From Ornithodoros turicata (Eukaryota; Arthropoda; Arachnida; Ixodida; Argasidae), in assembly GCF_037126465.1 (NCBI RefSeq), contig NC_088201.1, positions 225,624,016 through 225,688,015 of the forward strand: a DNA stretch of 64,000 bases, read 5' to 3'. Shown here piece after piece: positions 32,640 through 43,574 of the stretch. The position numbers and the translations under genes are program-made. The notes beneath the pieces are model-generated. The model did not search any database and was not told the DNA's origin. It saw nothing but the letters and a program-made list of their open reading frames with translations. How positions within the stretch are numbered: the first letter of the stretch is position 1; every line of letters starts with the position of its first letter.

Positions 32640-32800
32640 GGCTCTGTAATAACGTGGTAACGTAAAAGTAACTCGTTACTATCGAGTAACGGGAACGCGT
32701 TCATTTTGTTACTTTTGTAATGGGTAACGTATTTAGTTCCTTTTTTTCATGGTAACGAGTACCGGTATTTAGTTCCTTTTTTTCGGTAACGTGTACAGGT
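32640..32800. repeat. GTAACG-rich repeat with internal direct duplication
   Basis: GTATTTAGTTCCTTTTTTTC occurs twice (about 32729 and 32766), each followed by a GGTAACG word. AGTAACTCGTTACT and CGAGTAACG give local dyads. Similar GTAAC-rich ends belong to the hAT element at 16254. Confidence 0.6.
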
Positions 32801-33137
32801 CTGCTCCGAACCCCCCTCAAAGGTCGATTACTGGGAAAACTGCTACGGCGCGCGTAATGCACAGCGTTTGAGATGCAAACGTTATGCCCGCTAAGTTGTG
32901 CTTTTGCTCTCCGACAGGGAAGTAAACCTTCGACCCCGTAAATATGGCTTGAACCGAGGGTGGCACAGTCGGATAACGCGTGCCACCTTCTCTTTTTCGT
33001 CTACGAGAGGGTACGCTCTTCGATACAGTTCCTGAATCGTTCAAATGTATTCCAAAAGGCTCTCATCACTATGCCGCGTTCGTGCTGCAAGCTGCGAGGA
33101 GGATCTCGTCCCGAAACTCCTCCTTGAATACGCTCAT

Positions 33138-33765
33138 CAGGCGCGTTTACATGAAGGCGACATAAGTCGACTGGGCGAGATAGGTCGATCGATCTCCCCT
33201 CTCCATGTAAACCCGCCTACATCGACCTAAAGGGTACGTCAACGCAGCAGAAATAAGTCGCTACGTTGGCGTGGTGTCGTCTGTCGTCTGCGTCTACGAC
33301 TGGTGTCGTCTCGCCTTTGCCATGTAAACCGGGCAAGTCGACTGTGCCGACGGTTTCCGCTATGTCACAACCGCATCTGCCGCCGTGCTCCGCCCGCAAC
33401 ATAAATATGGCGACGGATGGATGGTGCGATGGTGCTTGTGGGGGTGAGTATAGGGCTGTTGCCAGACTGGCATGCAATGCAGCCAAAACAAGACTCGTTC
33501 CAGGTGTAGATTTATTGACTGGGCCGTTGGTAGAAGGCTTTAATGTTTATAGGTGCAGTAAAGGAAGTAACACACTGATCAAACAGTATGCAATTGCAAA
33601 GTGACCACTTTATTGCCTTGGTGGCGCTGTCATCGACTGAGTCGACTGAATTGCCCGGCTGACTAAGGCGCATCGCTTCCTGCCATGTAAACTGTCCCAA
33701 GTCAATCTTTGCGATCAGTCGACTGTTGCTTTCACTCAACGTATGCGGCCTTGTAAACGCGACTA
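33138..33765. mobile_element. candidate inverted-repeat DNA element
   Basis: The left end has CGCGTTTACATGAAGGCGAC followed by AAGTCGAC; the right end has GTCGACTG-like sequence and TTGTAAACGCGAC in reverse orientation. CCATGTAAAC words recur inside (33203, 33320, 33683). The ends and target duplication are not exact. Confidence 0.45.
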
Positions 33766-33799
33766 TAGCGAGAAATGGGGGCTGGGGCTGAAAATTTCA

Positions 33800-34315
33800 A
33801 TTTTCAACAATGGACATTCGAATGGTACACTTCTTAAAAGGGGCAGGGGTACTAGATCGTCCCTTTCAACGGGACGACGTTCCCCTCAATGCGCGTAATA
33901 AACGAGCTGTAGAACCGGCAGCTGCTTATGCGTCACTCTTTTACGGGCTGTGAAATTCAGAACGGATATTTGACCTGCGTCTTGCCGTATATGGTGGGGC
34001 AAAACACAGACACGTTGTCTTTCTCGTACTCTCCATGCACATATTGTTCTGCATCATCACGATGAAATTGAGAAACCCTTTGACGGTCACTTCCACGTAC
34101 AGAAGACCGGTTCTGAGCGCGCAATGTTGCTGATGTTGTGTGTCTGCGTTCTCTTCCGTCCTGTTAAGTCCGCTATATTAGGCAGCGGTGATTGCTAAGG
34201 CTTACACACCAGTCCCCGGGGCTCTCTCGGAAGCAATTAGTCGCCGCATTCAGGACGCGGTGGTCATGTCCGAAAGGTTACAGGATATGCCTGTCATTCC
34301 CCTGCAATTAACCAC
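33800..34315. repeat. dispersed repeat family C (copy 2)
   Basis: High-identity match to 13037-13555. Differences include a shorter TGTTAAGTCCGC segment where copy 1 has an extra TTATCCATC-like insertion. It sits between the candidate inverted-repeat element and the P-like transposase. Confidence 0.6.
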
Positions 34316-34423
34316 AGGAAGAACAGCTCCTCAGACTGGGTGACTTACTGACTTTGTGAAATATCGCCAGATCAAAACTAAAGTGACCCGATAACTTAAG
34401 AAAAAGACCGGAAGCATCGGTGT

Positions 34424-35340
34424 TCACCGTTCAACCAGGCAACAAGCTTTGTTGTTGAAGCTTTCTTGTTTTATTTTCTTTCTTTTTTTCGTGAGAAGAA
34501 ATGTATGCACCATTTCTTCTGCACGTAGTGTCGCGCAGCCAACATTGGTTCCTGGCAGTCGGTCATTGGAAAGTGCTGGTTTCACAAGTTTCCACAATGT
34601 CTGTGTAAAGACACATGCCACGTAATACTCAAGGAGTCTTTCAACCCTTATGCCCCTTTGGGAAGGCCGGCTCAGCATTTTCAAGCGATGAGCGCTGCCT
34701 GAGCAAACAGAAAAACCAAGAAACTTTGTGCACGATCTCCCCTCCGATATATTGGAGAGATTATTTGGCTCCTTTTGGACTCTACGTGCAGTCCAATGAG
34801 ACGAAGACCAGAAGTATGCTGGCAGGCTGGCAACCTGCAACAAGATTGAGTGGGTGTGAATGCCTCCGTCCGAAGGTGCTATACGGCAGTTGAGGTGGCC
34901 ATACATGGCTAGGTGGCTGAGGCTTTTTGTCAACTAGTGTCTGCAGCTTCATCAGCAGCTGTGGGTAATGTAGGTCAACATACATGGAGAGCTTCATGTA
35001 CATGTACAGAAACTGGCCACCGTCACCAGCCACATGTCGAGCAATACCGAATATGGACCATCTATTGGTATCCTACTTCAGTAGTCAATAGGTGCTCACA
35101 GGGGAATACAGCATACTTCGAGGGGATTCTGACATCAAGACATACCGAAAACCTGGACGCCTCAGACGCCGAACCAGGGAAAAAACACTGCGCAGTGTCA
35201 GGCAGTTGGTTTGCTCAGGAAGCAAACCTGGTGCTGAAACTGAAGGGTGCTGATGTAACTGCACCACTCGTCGAGCCACAAGATTGAATCACTGATCCCC
35301 TGTGAGATCGTGCAAGCAGAAGAGGATTTCATACACAAAT
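34424..35340 (-). pseudogene. P-element-like (THAP9-type) transposase relic
   Basis: Read on the minus strand and starting near 35340, one frame gives LWLDEWCSYIST and CFLSKPTA. A shifted frame continues with CLTLRSVFSLVRRL and PGFRYVLMS. The order WLDEW, FLS.PTA, LR.TL, GF.YVLTS is that of the C-terminal transposase domain of P-element and THAP9-like proteins. Further down (34430-34930) a frame of 169 codons contains RVERLLEYYVACVFTQTLWK and RAEEMVHTFLLTKKRKK, which fits the tail. At least two frameshifts or stops separate the parts, and the residues after YVLMS depart from the expected NQD.LE. No terminal repeats were found. Confidence 0.6.
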
Positions 35341-35419
35341 CCCTTCCGTACGCAAACACGTTTCGGTGTACAGTAAACTTTTTACTTTGTTCGTGTAAAT
35401 AGCTTGTCCCATGGCGCAC

Positions 35420-36060
35420 GCCTTTTTGGTGTTGCTTTTATACTCAAATGATGGGTGTTTTCTAATGCACCCTTTAGTTAAGTGTATTCCTAATAAAACA
35501 CTGTTATAATGGGCGTTTGAAAACAAAAACACCCTTAAAAGTGGAGTATTCTATTGAAAACACATTTAATGATGGAATTGTTTGCTGGCAAATATCCCTC
35601 GCAAATAGCTAGTGTAATGCAAGCTTCCGCGGGAGCATGCCGAGACCAGTGGCCGAGACATACAGTTCGACGTTCTTGCTTCTATGGCAAGCACCACCCT
35701 GAACACGGCAGACTACCAGCCGTGGTTCCATCGTAGAACCTAAACCGGAGCGCAATGCGTCGCAGGCACGCCTCGTTAGCTTGGTAACACTGTGGGACCA
35801 ACGTGAGTGCCGAGCCTTGAAGAGACTTTGGGCACCCTCAGTAGCCTATATTCCCAATTCAAATGGGGTGTATAAAAGGTGTATTAGACGGTAAACACCT
35901 GTTTCAACGCCCCACTTTACACCCTTGATGGTCGACATTGAATCAAACGTGGTGTATGTCGATATTACACCTTTAGTAATGCTCTTCTTGCACCGTTTGC
36001 GGAATAGAAAATGGTGTTTTTATAAGAATACACCTTTTTTGAGCAAATAAAGGTCTAAAA
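35420..36060. repeat. ACACC/GGTGT-rich repeat region
   Basis: Words such as GGGTGTTTTC, AACACCCTTA, GGGTGTATAAAAGGTGTA, TTTACACCC and ATTACACCTTT recur in both orientations at the two sides (35445-35535 and 35868-36040) around an unrelated core. This looks like subterminal repeats of a DNA element, unresolved. Confidence 0.4.
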
Positions 36061-37800
36061 TGATCTACTGTGTGGTCTAACTTGTTGGTCATATTTTGTT
36101 GCAATGTGTCGTTGCCAGGGGACAGCACTTGCCGTTTTAGTTTTTGTGCTCGCGGATCTCGAGACATGCCATCTCGTTTTTCTATTTCGGCTCACTTTCG
36201 TTCTTGGCCTGTCTCATTAAACAAGCCTGATCCCCTCGACTCCGAGTCTGCGTCCCTGTTTGCTTCTGCCGTCTTCCGGCTCCTGCACAACATAACTTGC
36301 TACTAGGCTTGTAGATGCACATTCCTAGTACGTGAAAAAGAGATAGTAATAGTTAGTTTGTAAAGCTCCCCTTTCCTCCATTTTCGTCTATTACGACTAG
36401 AATTCGTACCATTCTCCGTTTTCTTCCGTATTATGTAATAATCATATATAAAATTCCTGAAACTGACGTTACTGAGGCTACTGTGCAGCGACGTTATCCC
36501 TCAAAGAAGATATCTTGTGCAGTCTTATCGCCGTTCAACGATAACACCTAAAGTCCGGCACTAATTAGTGTAATGTCCCTGCATTTTGTTGCAATGCACG
36601 GTACGTTTTCGGATGCGATAGGTTAAGCTGCGATTCACTCTGTATATCTTCTAGTATTTAAAACCGGCGGCCCGCTACCGGGAAGAAGTGGTGCGGTTCT
36701 TCGTCACTTTAATGGAAGGTGTGGAGGAGGAATAAGGGTCAACCATTCTGCAGTTTTCAGTAGAAGCTTCGGAAAGGGCAGGTTCATGGCCTTCCCGCAT
36801 CATTTGAGCACGTTACCTTCAAACAATGCCGTTGCCGTTATTCCGATACCGTAACAACCACGGTGCACGAATAACAGGCGGACGCTGTGGGATCCCACTT
36901 GCTCTCCTGGAAAGTGGGTTGCTTGGGTGTTTGCAGGGCATAATTCATCAGGAACAGTTACTCAGAGGGGAGGGCAAGCGCAGATAAAAACGGTGCTCTC
37001 ATTGTAACGGCACAGTAGCAAAAAGCAGCACATGCAGCGAAACAGGTGTGCGAATCTCAGTGGCGAAGTTAATTCAGCGCTTCATAGCATCTGTCTTTCT
37101 GTACGCCTCCACCAGCGCGCTCACTACCGGTAATAGGAATATGTCGCTGGGCTACTTTGCTTTTAAATACTGCTTTGCTTTCATACCAGCTGTGAAGAAC
37201 CAGATGCGACTGCTTAACCGCGTCCCAAACGTGTCCCAAATGGACGTAAACAGCCCAGGCGTTACACAAACGTTATGATTTCGGGGGCGCCGTACAGTCA
37301 GTACAGTTTAGAGTGTCTAATGTAACACCGTCGATCGCTTCTCGGTCGCTTCTGGGAAAGTGGGAAAATGAGCACGGAGTGAACACAGATGCTCGTCTTC
37401 TCCCGATTGGTGGTTGCTCTGTCTTGGGAGTCCTTTAGTGGACGCTCCCTTGAACCGTGGCTTCCTTCCTTCTGCCGTTTCGGCGTGACCCTTGTTTTTT
37501 TCTTCGGAGGCTGTAAATGTCTCTTCCCTTGGATTCTTATCGAGACAAAACCGAAGAGGCAGTTATAGCCCGACCACGACCAGAATTTATAATTTTCCCG
37601 ACTTCGCGAAATCTCGTTTTCTGTACTCCACTGATGTTCCGCGTGTTCCGTGTACCCGTAATCGCTTTCATGTTCGTTTAATGACGTACAGCTTTTATTG
37701 TTCATTAACATCTGTCTCCCACTTTGAACAAATCACGGGATCGAATGATAGCACTTGGTAGCAAGGATCCGTTTCTTCGGCTGTCCAGAGCGACGCTCCC
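36061..37800. other. no recognisable gene
   Basis: A minus-strand frame of 137 codons at 37298-37711 contains a basic KKKTRVTPKRQKE stretch but no domain I know. I do not call it a gene. Confidence 0.4.
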
Positions 37801-37915
37801 GTATTTAGCTGGCTAACCTTTTCAGTGACTTTTATCGTTAATTTCTTAGGCAACTTGAGGCCTTGTATGTGATTGATGTTCTGAGGCTGGAACAACATAG
37901 AAAGGACAGTTATCC
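37801..37915. repeat. dispersed repeat family E (copy 3)
   Basis: GCTAACCTTTTCAGTGACTT, CGTTAATTTCTTAGGCAACT and TGATGTTCTGAGGCTGGAAC link it to 20125-20300. Here the B-box loop is missing. Confidence 0.6.
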
Positions 37916-38605
37916 CACTATTTCCGCCCACACGCCCAAATTTTGCGGCACCATTTTCTCCCACGAGGCCCGGTAGCCCGTCTCTGTGGCTATGACAGCT
38001 GAAAGCACGTTTGCGATTGGCTAAGGCCGTTGGGAACACTATCGATGAGCAAGCAGCGCGAGCAAGCGAGCCGCAACAAGGGTGAGCCGATAGTGCACTT
38101 TTCCTGCAAGAAGCTGTCCCATATACTGCTCTCCCAAGAGGGGCGCAAAGACCGGACCGCAGGAATACGGAGTGGGGAGAGGCCTGCTTATCTTCCCCAG
38201 GGGCGACACAACGTTTGTTTCAATGCAGCGCACACTTCCAACTTCGAATATTTCCACAGTCATTAACGAAAGAGGAATAAGTGCAATCGTAATGAAACTG
38301 CAAATGCACTTGACGAATCCAGGAATAAAAAGAACTGATCTCGAAAAAAAAAAGAAAATGCTCTGCCGGGAATCCCGAATAACGCTCACCTTCAGAAGGT
38401 CATGCCCACGAGCATGCTCTGCGCGGTGGCGTTACGTAATGGATGATGTAGGGGTGCAGGCAGTCTACGTACCGTAACGTTGCAGCTGAAATGCGGATCT
38501 ATAACACAATGTTGAGCTGAACCACTGCAGTGTCGGCAGCGCCGATATTATATACCTATCGTACATCGTATATACCTATCGCAAGCACATCGTTACGATT
38601 TCCAA
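37916..38605. other. no recognisable gene
   Basis: TATATACCTATCG occurs twice near 38551-38581. A 10-base A-run lies near 38345. No domain. Confidence 0.45.

Positions 38606-38607
<2 letters not shown>

Positions 38608-38638
<31 letters not shown>
38608..38638. repeat. (AT)n microsatellite
   Basis: About fifteen uninterrupted AT units. Confidence 0.97.
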
Positions 38639-38641
<3 letters not shown>

Positions 38642-38968
38642 AGGGGGGGAAAGCCATTAATAAAAATAAGTAAATGATGCTAGACGTGTTTGAAATTCAA
38701 ACTTACATATTAAAATGGCTTCTATGGCTGCACGTAGAGAAACAGATACTCATTGAACGATGCGACAGCACCAGAGGACACGTGTTTCGCCGTGTTTGCG
38801 GCTCGTCGGCCCTGGGTAGCTGCGCATCGTTCGGGATTGGCAAACCAGGGGTCACACAGCGAGCGATATACACCTGGGAGGGTGACACTGCACTCCTCAA
38901 TGCCACAGTGCAAGCCAGTGAATTATAAAGAGGGGGAAAAGCCATTAAAAAAAAAAAGTACATGATGA
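38635..38968. repeat. two direct copies of a 45-bp motif 290 bp apart
   Basis: TATAAAGAGGGGG...AAGCCATTAA...AAGTA.ATGATG occurs at 38635-38679 and 38924-38968. The spacing suggests the flanks of an inserted segment or a local duplication. The segment between has no identified domain. Confidence 0.6.
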
Positions 38969-39591
38969 TGATCTTCCCGACGCGTTTTTCCCGCTTCTTG
39001 CCCAACACAGCAAAATATAGCTCGAACCGGCCTTCTCGTGATGTCACTGAATGAACTGAATGTCGTCTATGCTGTAATACACACTCTATGTTCACTCATC
39101 GCACACACCTTGTTATAACTTGCTCAGAGACTGGCCGTTATTGAAAACTGAAAACCAAAATGAAAAATTTGGGGGTTGCTGGATGACGAAGATCGCGTAC
39201 AAGGCGGTGCTGGAGGTGGTGGTGACAGAAAGAAACCTAAAGTAGCCAAAAAGGCCTAACACAACTGAATGTTCGAAATAACACCGAGGAGGAAATACCT
39301 CGCGCACTTGGGTGGCTGTTTTCCTTTCTTCAGTTTCGGTTTCGTATTTGTTTGAGAACGCGGCTCAATCCGCTGTGTAAATCTCACTTCCGATCCCTCA
39401 CAGTTCGCATTAGGTCTGAATCGTTTAGCGAGCCGGTAACCGCTTAAATTTATTTCGATTCAGTTTCAGTTCGGTTCCGGTTTAGTGGTATTGTGTTCGG
39501 GTTCAGTTTTGGTTGCAATCCCTGATAACAACGGGAAACATATTGTAGTGGTTGTGACAATTTTGTATGTGTGCGTTTTGCTATCTAGTAC
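38969..39591. other. no gene; GGTTCGGTT-type repetitive segment at 39330-39530
   Basis: 39330-39530 alternates TTCAGTTTCGGTTTCG, TTCAGTTCGGTTCCGG and GGGTTCAGTTTTGGTT, the same AACCGAAC vocabulary as 4850-4900, 45720-45840 and 46510-46630. Probably degenerate copies of one repeat family. Confidence 0.45.
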
Positions 39592-39960
39592 AATGCTATC
39601 GCCACGACCTACTCTATACTAGAGACCTGGACAGCTAGCGATCCCCTATGGGACAGACGGGTCACGGCTTAGTTACGTTAGTGACCGCTGCAAGCGCCAC
39701 ATAGCATTATTGGGGAGAGGGAATCACCCTTGCCACCGCCTTTAGTCTGCTACGCAGGGATACAGAGGCTGTTGCTAAGCACGCGCTATTATCTCTCTTT
39801 ATACTCTCTTATACTGCTTCGTCGTTGTCAACACAGCCTACCATACATCGCCGCGGTTTCGACAAGTCGCGGTTTCGATTGCCAGAACTACTACCCCGGT
39901 GCTGGGAGCATTGCGGATGTCCAGGTCTCTAGTATAGTAGTAGGTCATGGCTATCGCATT
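39592..39960. mobile_element. element with about 42-bp terminal inverted repeats
   Basis: 39592-39633 and 39918-39960 are inverted: AATGCTATCGCCACGACC and CTATACTAGAGACCTGGACA pair with TGTCCAGGTCTCTAGTATAG and GGTCATGGCTATCGCATT. The family is unknown and target duplication unclear. It ends 67 bp before the Ser/Thr exon, so it would sit in that intron. Confidence 0.75.
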
Positions 39961-40027
39961 TGATATGTGCCAACTGCCAAAGTGCATTTTGAATCCAGTT
40001 TTTACGCTTACGTTTTGTGTTTTACAG

Positions 40028-40207
40028 TTGAACCCGACCTGAGTGAGACGTCACAGACATCGAGCACGTCCAGCACGACGTCGACCAGCACGACGTCGAC
40101 CAGCACGACGTCGACCAGTACGACGTCGACCAGCACGGCGTCGACCAGCACGACGTCGACGTCGTCCAGCACGACATCGGCGAAGCCGCCACCACCAACA
40201 AGTGCCC
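40028..40207 (+). CDS. candidate 180-bp Ser/Thr-repeat exon, phase 1-1
   Basis: Inferred internal exon. The acceptor is TTTTGTGTTTTACAG and the donor is GTAAGTATC. Read in the phase shared with the other candidates it begins EPDLSETSQTSSTSS, runs through seven or so TSTTS-type repeats and ends SAKPPPPTSA. The repeat is a 15-bp coding minisatellite containing GTCGAC. Ser/Thr-rich tandem repeats followed by a Pro run are typical of the glycosylated part of mucins and of linkers in extracellular matrix or peritrophic proteins. No Cys-rich domain lies nearby. The exon is a multiple of three, with symmetric phase and strong splice sites, which makes it the best exon candidate of the window. Confidence 0.65.
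40065..40175. repeat. 15-bp coding minisatellite
   Basis: ACGTCGACCAGCACG repeats about six or seven times with few changes (one ACGGCG variant, one GTCGACGTCGTC variant). Confidence 0.9.
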
Positions 40208-40990
40208 GTAAGTATCAGGCTTGCAATGTACTGTTGCGAGGATACAGACAAAGTACGCAACTGCTCAGGAGGAGGACCAGAGCTCGCGAGATTTCGATTT
40301 GTCCTGCACGCGCGCTTCGGCGCTAGTGGCCCTGACGATATTGCCGCCACAGTGCTCCCCTCTAGAGAGTGACTGGTGGACGAGTGATATCTCAATAGGG
40401 TGGAGAACCAGGCGATGTGACGGGTTGTAGACGTTGGAGGAGGCGGATAAGAAGTGGGGAGGGAAACAGCGAGGACAGACATCGAGTGGATGAGTTGGCT
40501 ATCGATGTAGGCTGTTTTCAGGCGCTCGGTTCTCACGATGTCCTCGTGACCATAATGCAGCACTGGGTCGATGTGGACTGGGTCGTCGAAGGACTTTGTA
40601 AGGGCTGGTGTGGGTGGCTTCCGTGTTGCGTCAGTCCGGACTAAGACAACTCCAGGTCCGGGTGTTGGTCGGTCTTGGAATAGTGTGAGGGTCGAGTAGA
40701 AGCTGGTCGGAGGGCGTTCATTGTACTGCGCAGACGAGAAACCTAGTCCGAAGTAGCGAAGGGTGGTTTGTTAGCTCGGGAAGACACAAGCTCAGCGGGA
40801 AGTCAGGCGGTAGAAAACTCGAAGGGACCAGGCGTGTATGTCGCTGGGTCTTGTCGCTTGTCGTGTATGTCTGCGTCATTAGAATATTAGCGTCGTCACT
40901 GGCGGCGGCATGTCGAACGTCGCAACCCCACCCCAACCTGGTACAGTGAATTAGAAGAGTACAGGTCGTTCGGTTTCGGAGTAGGGTTGC
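40208..40990. other. probable intron or flank, no second exon found
   Basis: Follows the GTAAGT donor. An acceptor-like GGCTGTTTTCAG at 40510 precedes a GTAAGG, but the segment is 76 bp and does not keep frame. Confidence 0.35.
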
Positions 40991-40992
40991 CA

Positions 40993-41217
40993 CACTCTTA
41001 GAAATGAACTTCGCCGCATAGCACGCTCCTAGCCAACTATAATCTCGAATGATACCGTTATCTGCCGTGATTTGTTGAAAACGGGAGGCGTACGCCCTTT
41101 TTGTGACACTTGTCACAAAAAGGGCGTACGCCTCCCGTTTTCAGCAAATATACGATATCATTCGAGTTGATGGTTGGCTAGGACCGTGCTATGCGGCGAA
41201 GTTCATTTTTAAGAGTG
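40993..41217. mobile_element. 225-bp foldback MITE, family F (full copy)
   Basis: The whole element is a long inverted repeat. CACTCTTAGAAATGAACTTC at the left pairs with TTCATTTTTAAGAGTG at the right. The inner GAAAACGGGAGGCGTACGCC pairs with GGCGTACGCCTCCCGTTTTC around a centre TGACACTTGTCA. There is no coding capacity. Flanking bases give only CA on both sides, so the superfamily is uncertain. Confidence 0.88.
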
Positions 41218-41322
41218 CACTTTATCCGTCGGCCGTGGGGTGTTAGCGCAACGCAGTGGGCTGGCGGATATAGACCTATGAATCGATACAATGTATGGTA
41301 TTTTTTTAACCGGACGTTGCTC

Positions 41323-41496
41323 TGATTTGTTGAAAACGGGAGGCGTACGCCTTTTCTGTGACAATTATGAACAGCATAAGTGTCACAAAAAAGGCGTACG
41401 CCTGCCGTTTTCAACAAATCAGGGCACATAACGATATCATTCGAGATGGTGGTTGGCCGGGAGCATGCTATGCGGTGAAGTTCATTTTTAAGATTG
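41323..41496. mobile_element. truncated foldback MITE, family F (copy 2)
   Basis: Keeps the central stem (TGTTGAAAACGGGAGGCGTA and its complement) and the right end up to AAGATTG, but has lost the left end. The central spacer is longer than in the full copy (AATTATGAACAGCATAAG). It lies 105 bp from the full copy. Confidence 0.85.
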
Positions 41497-42213
41497 TACG
41501 AAAGCGCGAGTCGTCAGGATTGTACCTTCACCCAGAACCCCCCACGTAAACCTTGAATTCCGGACTGTAGAAATCCGAGCAACCGCACTCCAGAGAGGTC
41601 GACCGAGCATTTGGCAGAATGAGGCCAGGGGGCGCTGTAAGTGGGGGGCGCTGCTGACATGGGAGGGCGGGATAACGTTCGTTTCCGTTGCACCATTAGC
41701 TTTTTTCTTCCTTCTACAAATTTTGTCATCTCCACATTTATGTTTGCTATTTCTGCTGTGCGCTCGTGTTTTGAAAGCAACCTCGGTGATAAACTGCTAG
41801 GAACGCGGTTGTGGGCAGATCGCCTTCAACTCTCGGATGAAACCCAGATCAGTAACCCAAGAAAACCAAGATAGATCGGTATAGGGATCGCCATACCGCG
41901 ATTTAATTACTGCTAATCGGCATGTGTTTCAAATTGATATTCGTTTATGCGGAAATAAAACCATCACCATTTAGTACGAAGTAGACCTGACGAGGGAAGT
42001 GAATTCTATTTCGTTCGGACAGAGGCCGAGTCACGTGATGAGGAGTACTAAGTGAGCCGTAGTGGTACTTTTATTCGGCGTTTTCCTATCATGTACTACC
42101 AAACTGGTTCACGACAGAAAAATAGGAAAATACGGAAAGGCAATTTGTCTCGAACGAGCATTCTTTTAGGAGCCGAGCCATTGTGAACAAGCTTCAAGTG
42201 TTTGCGGGTTATT
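41497..42213. other. no recognisable gene
   Basis: No domain or clear repeat pair. Confidence 0.45.
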
Positions 42214-42221
42214 ATCAGAAC

Positions 42222-42637
42222 TAGGGATGGGCTAACCGAATCCGCGAATCCTTCACAGGGATTCGAGATTCGGGAATCCGAACCCGGTGCCCAAAACGCT
42301 GAATCGAATCCACCAGCCGGTACGTTGCTCTTGGCTCTCATTTAAGTCACATATAACATGGTAAACAACACATGTAAACAATAACAACAACACGTTAAAT
42401 TCCATTTAGGAAGAAATATACGGGTATGTTTGCTCTTGAAAGTGAACTATTATTTAATTTGTTTCTCGTTAAACAAAGATATCAAATTCTGCTTCAATGC
42501 ACTAGAAGTGTTTTTCCCTTGGCTTTCTAACTACTTTTTTTCAAGGATCCGAAAGATCCGAGATTCGTAAGATTCATAGATTCGCAGAACCTTCATTGGG
42601 TTCGGATACGGATTGGATTGAATCCACCCCATCTCTA
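42222..42637. mobile_element. 416-bp hAT MITE with exact 8-bp target duplication
   Basis: Begins TAGGGATGGGCTAACCGAAT and ends ATTGAATCCACCCCATCTCTA. ATCAGAAC flanks it at 42214-42221 and 42638-42645. Subterminal regions are dense in GATTCG/CGAATC words (GGGATTCGAGATTCGGGAAT; GATCCGAGATTCGTAAGATT), as expected for transposase-binding repeats. The interior is AT-rich and non-coding. Confidence 0.93.
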
Positions 42638-42929
42638 ATCAGAACCAATACATTCAGGTTGTTCTAGGTGTCTCCCGGTGCCACTAGACACACAACACAG
42701 CTAATTGCTTGCATTACATGTAAATGGGAATTATGCATCTGATTCAGTTCATATTCACGAGTAAGTAGTTAACTGGCAGGGGTTCATCGCTCTTGCAAGA
42801 AAGCCCTCCAGTCATACCAAACATGATGCAAACTAAATTGGTGCAATGTGGCATTCTGTACTGTATTGAAAGGGACAGTCTCGTTCAGCCGGGCTAATGC
42901 GCACGAGGACTATCAACGAACTCGTATTC

Positions 42930-43330
42930 ACGGAATTTCTCTAAACGTTGCGTAATATCAGACGGCGAAACCTTCACTCTCAAGCAACGTCACGCATGAC
43001 ATTGGTCTCCGGGTAAGTCGCTCATTGGCTGAGCGAAGAATAAAATGGCTGTTTGCAGTTACCGCAGCTGTCATGGCAGTTGCAGCTCGCAGAAGGATTG
43101 TGGGTTGTCATCCTCATGAGCTCCCATTTGCTCGCGAAGTGGGGACAGCTCAGATGTAACAAGAGCTGCAACCACAGACATCAGACAGATCTCCACCACG
43201 AGCCGTTGATGCTGACCGTGCACTAACTGTGGGGTTGACTGAAAATGGGGCGCGTAATCGGCTACGCGTCTCTTTCACACGTTTTCTTTCCGCGAGCACA
43301 TAATGCGGATTTTTAATAAACACGCGCTCC
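42930..43330. repeat. dispersed repeat family B (copy 2)
   Basis: Homologous to 8216-8500. It contains an extra stretch (43030-43240) that the first copy lacks or has replaced. Confidence 0.5.
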
Positions 43331-43574
43331 TTCTCCACGTACGTCGACGTAGTTTTTGGTTGGTCCCGGCTGCATGCGACCGTCAATTACGACGACTTGT
43401 GGGTGGGGTTGGCCTACAGCTACCACCAATTAGGCTGCGAGTTCACACGTCCCCGCAGTCATTTTTGAAAGTCGTCCACTCATCCAATCACCCGCAGGGT
43501 GATGAAGCCATTTTGGTATTGTTGCGGTATGCTGTGCAATCTTTATCAGTATGTCTATTTTCAACTCTACGAGA

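Noticed and set aside
37298..37711. 137-codon minus frame with a basic stretch
   Set aside because: No domain or conserved context; basic runs come from a low-complexity AAG-rich region.
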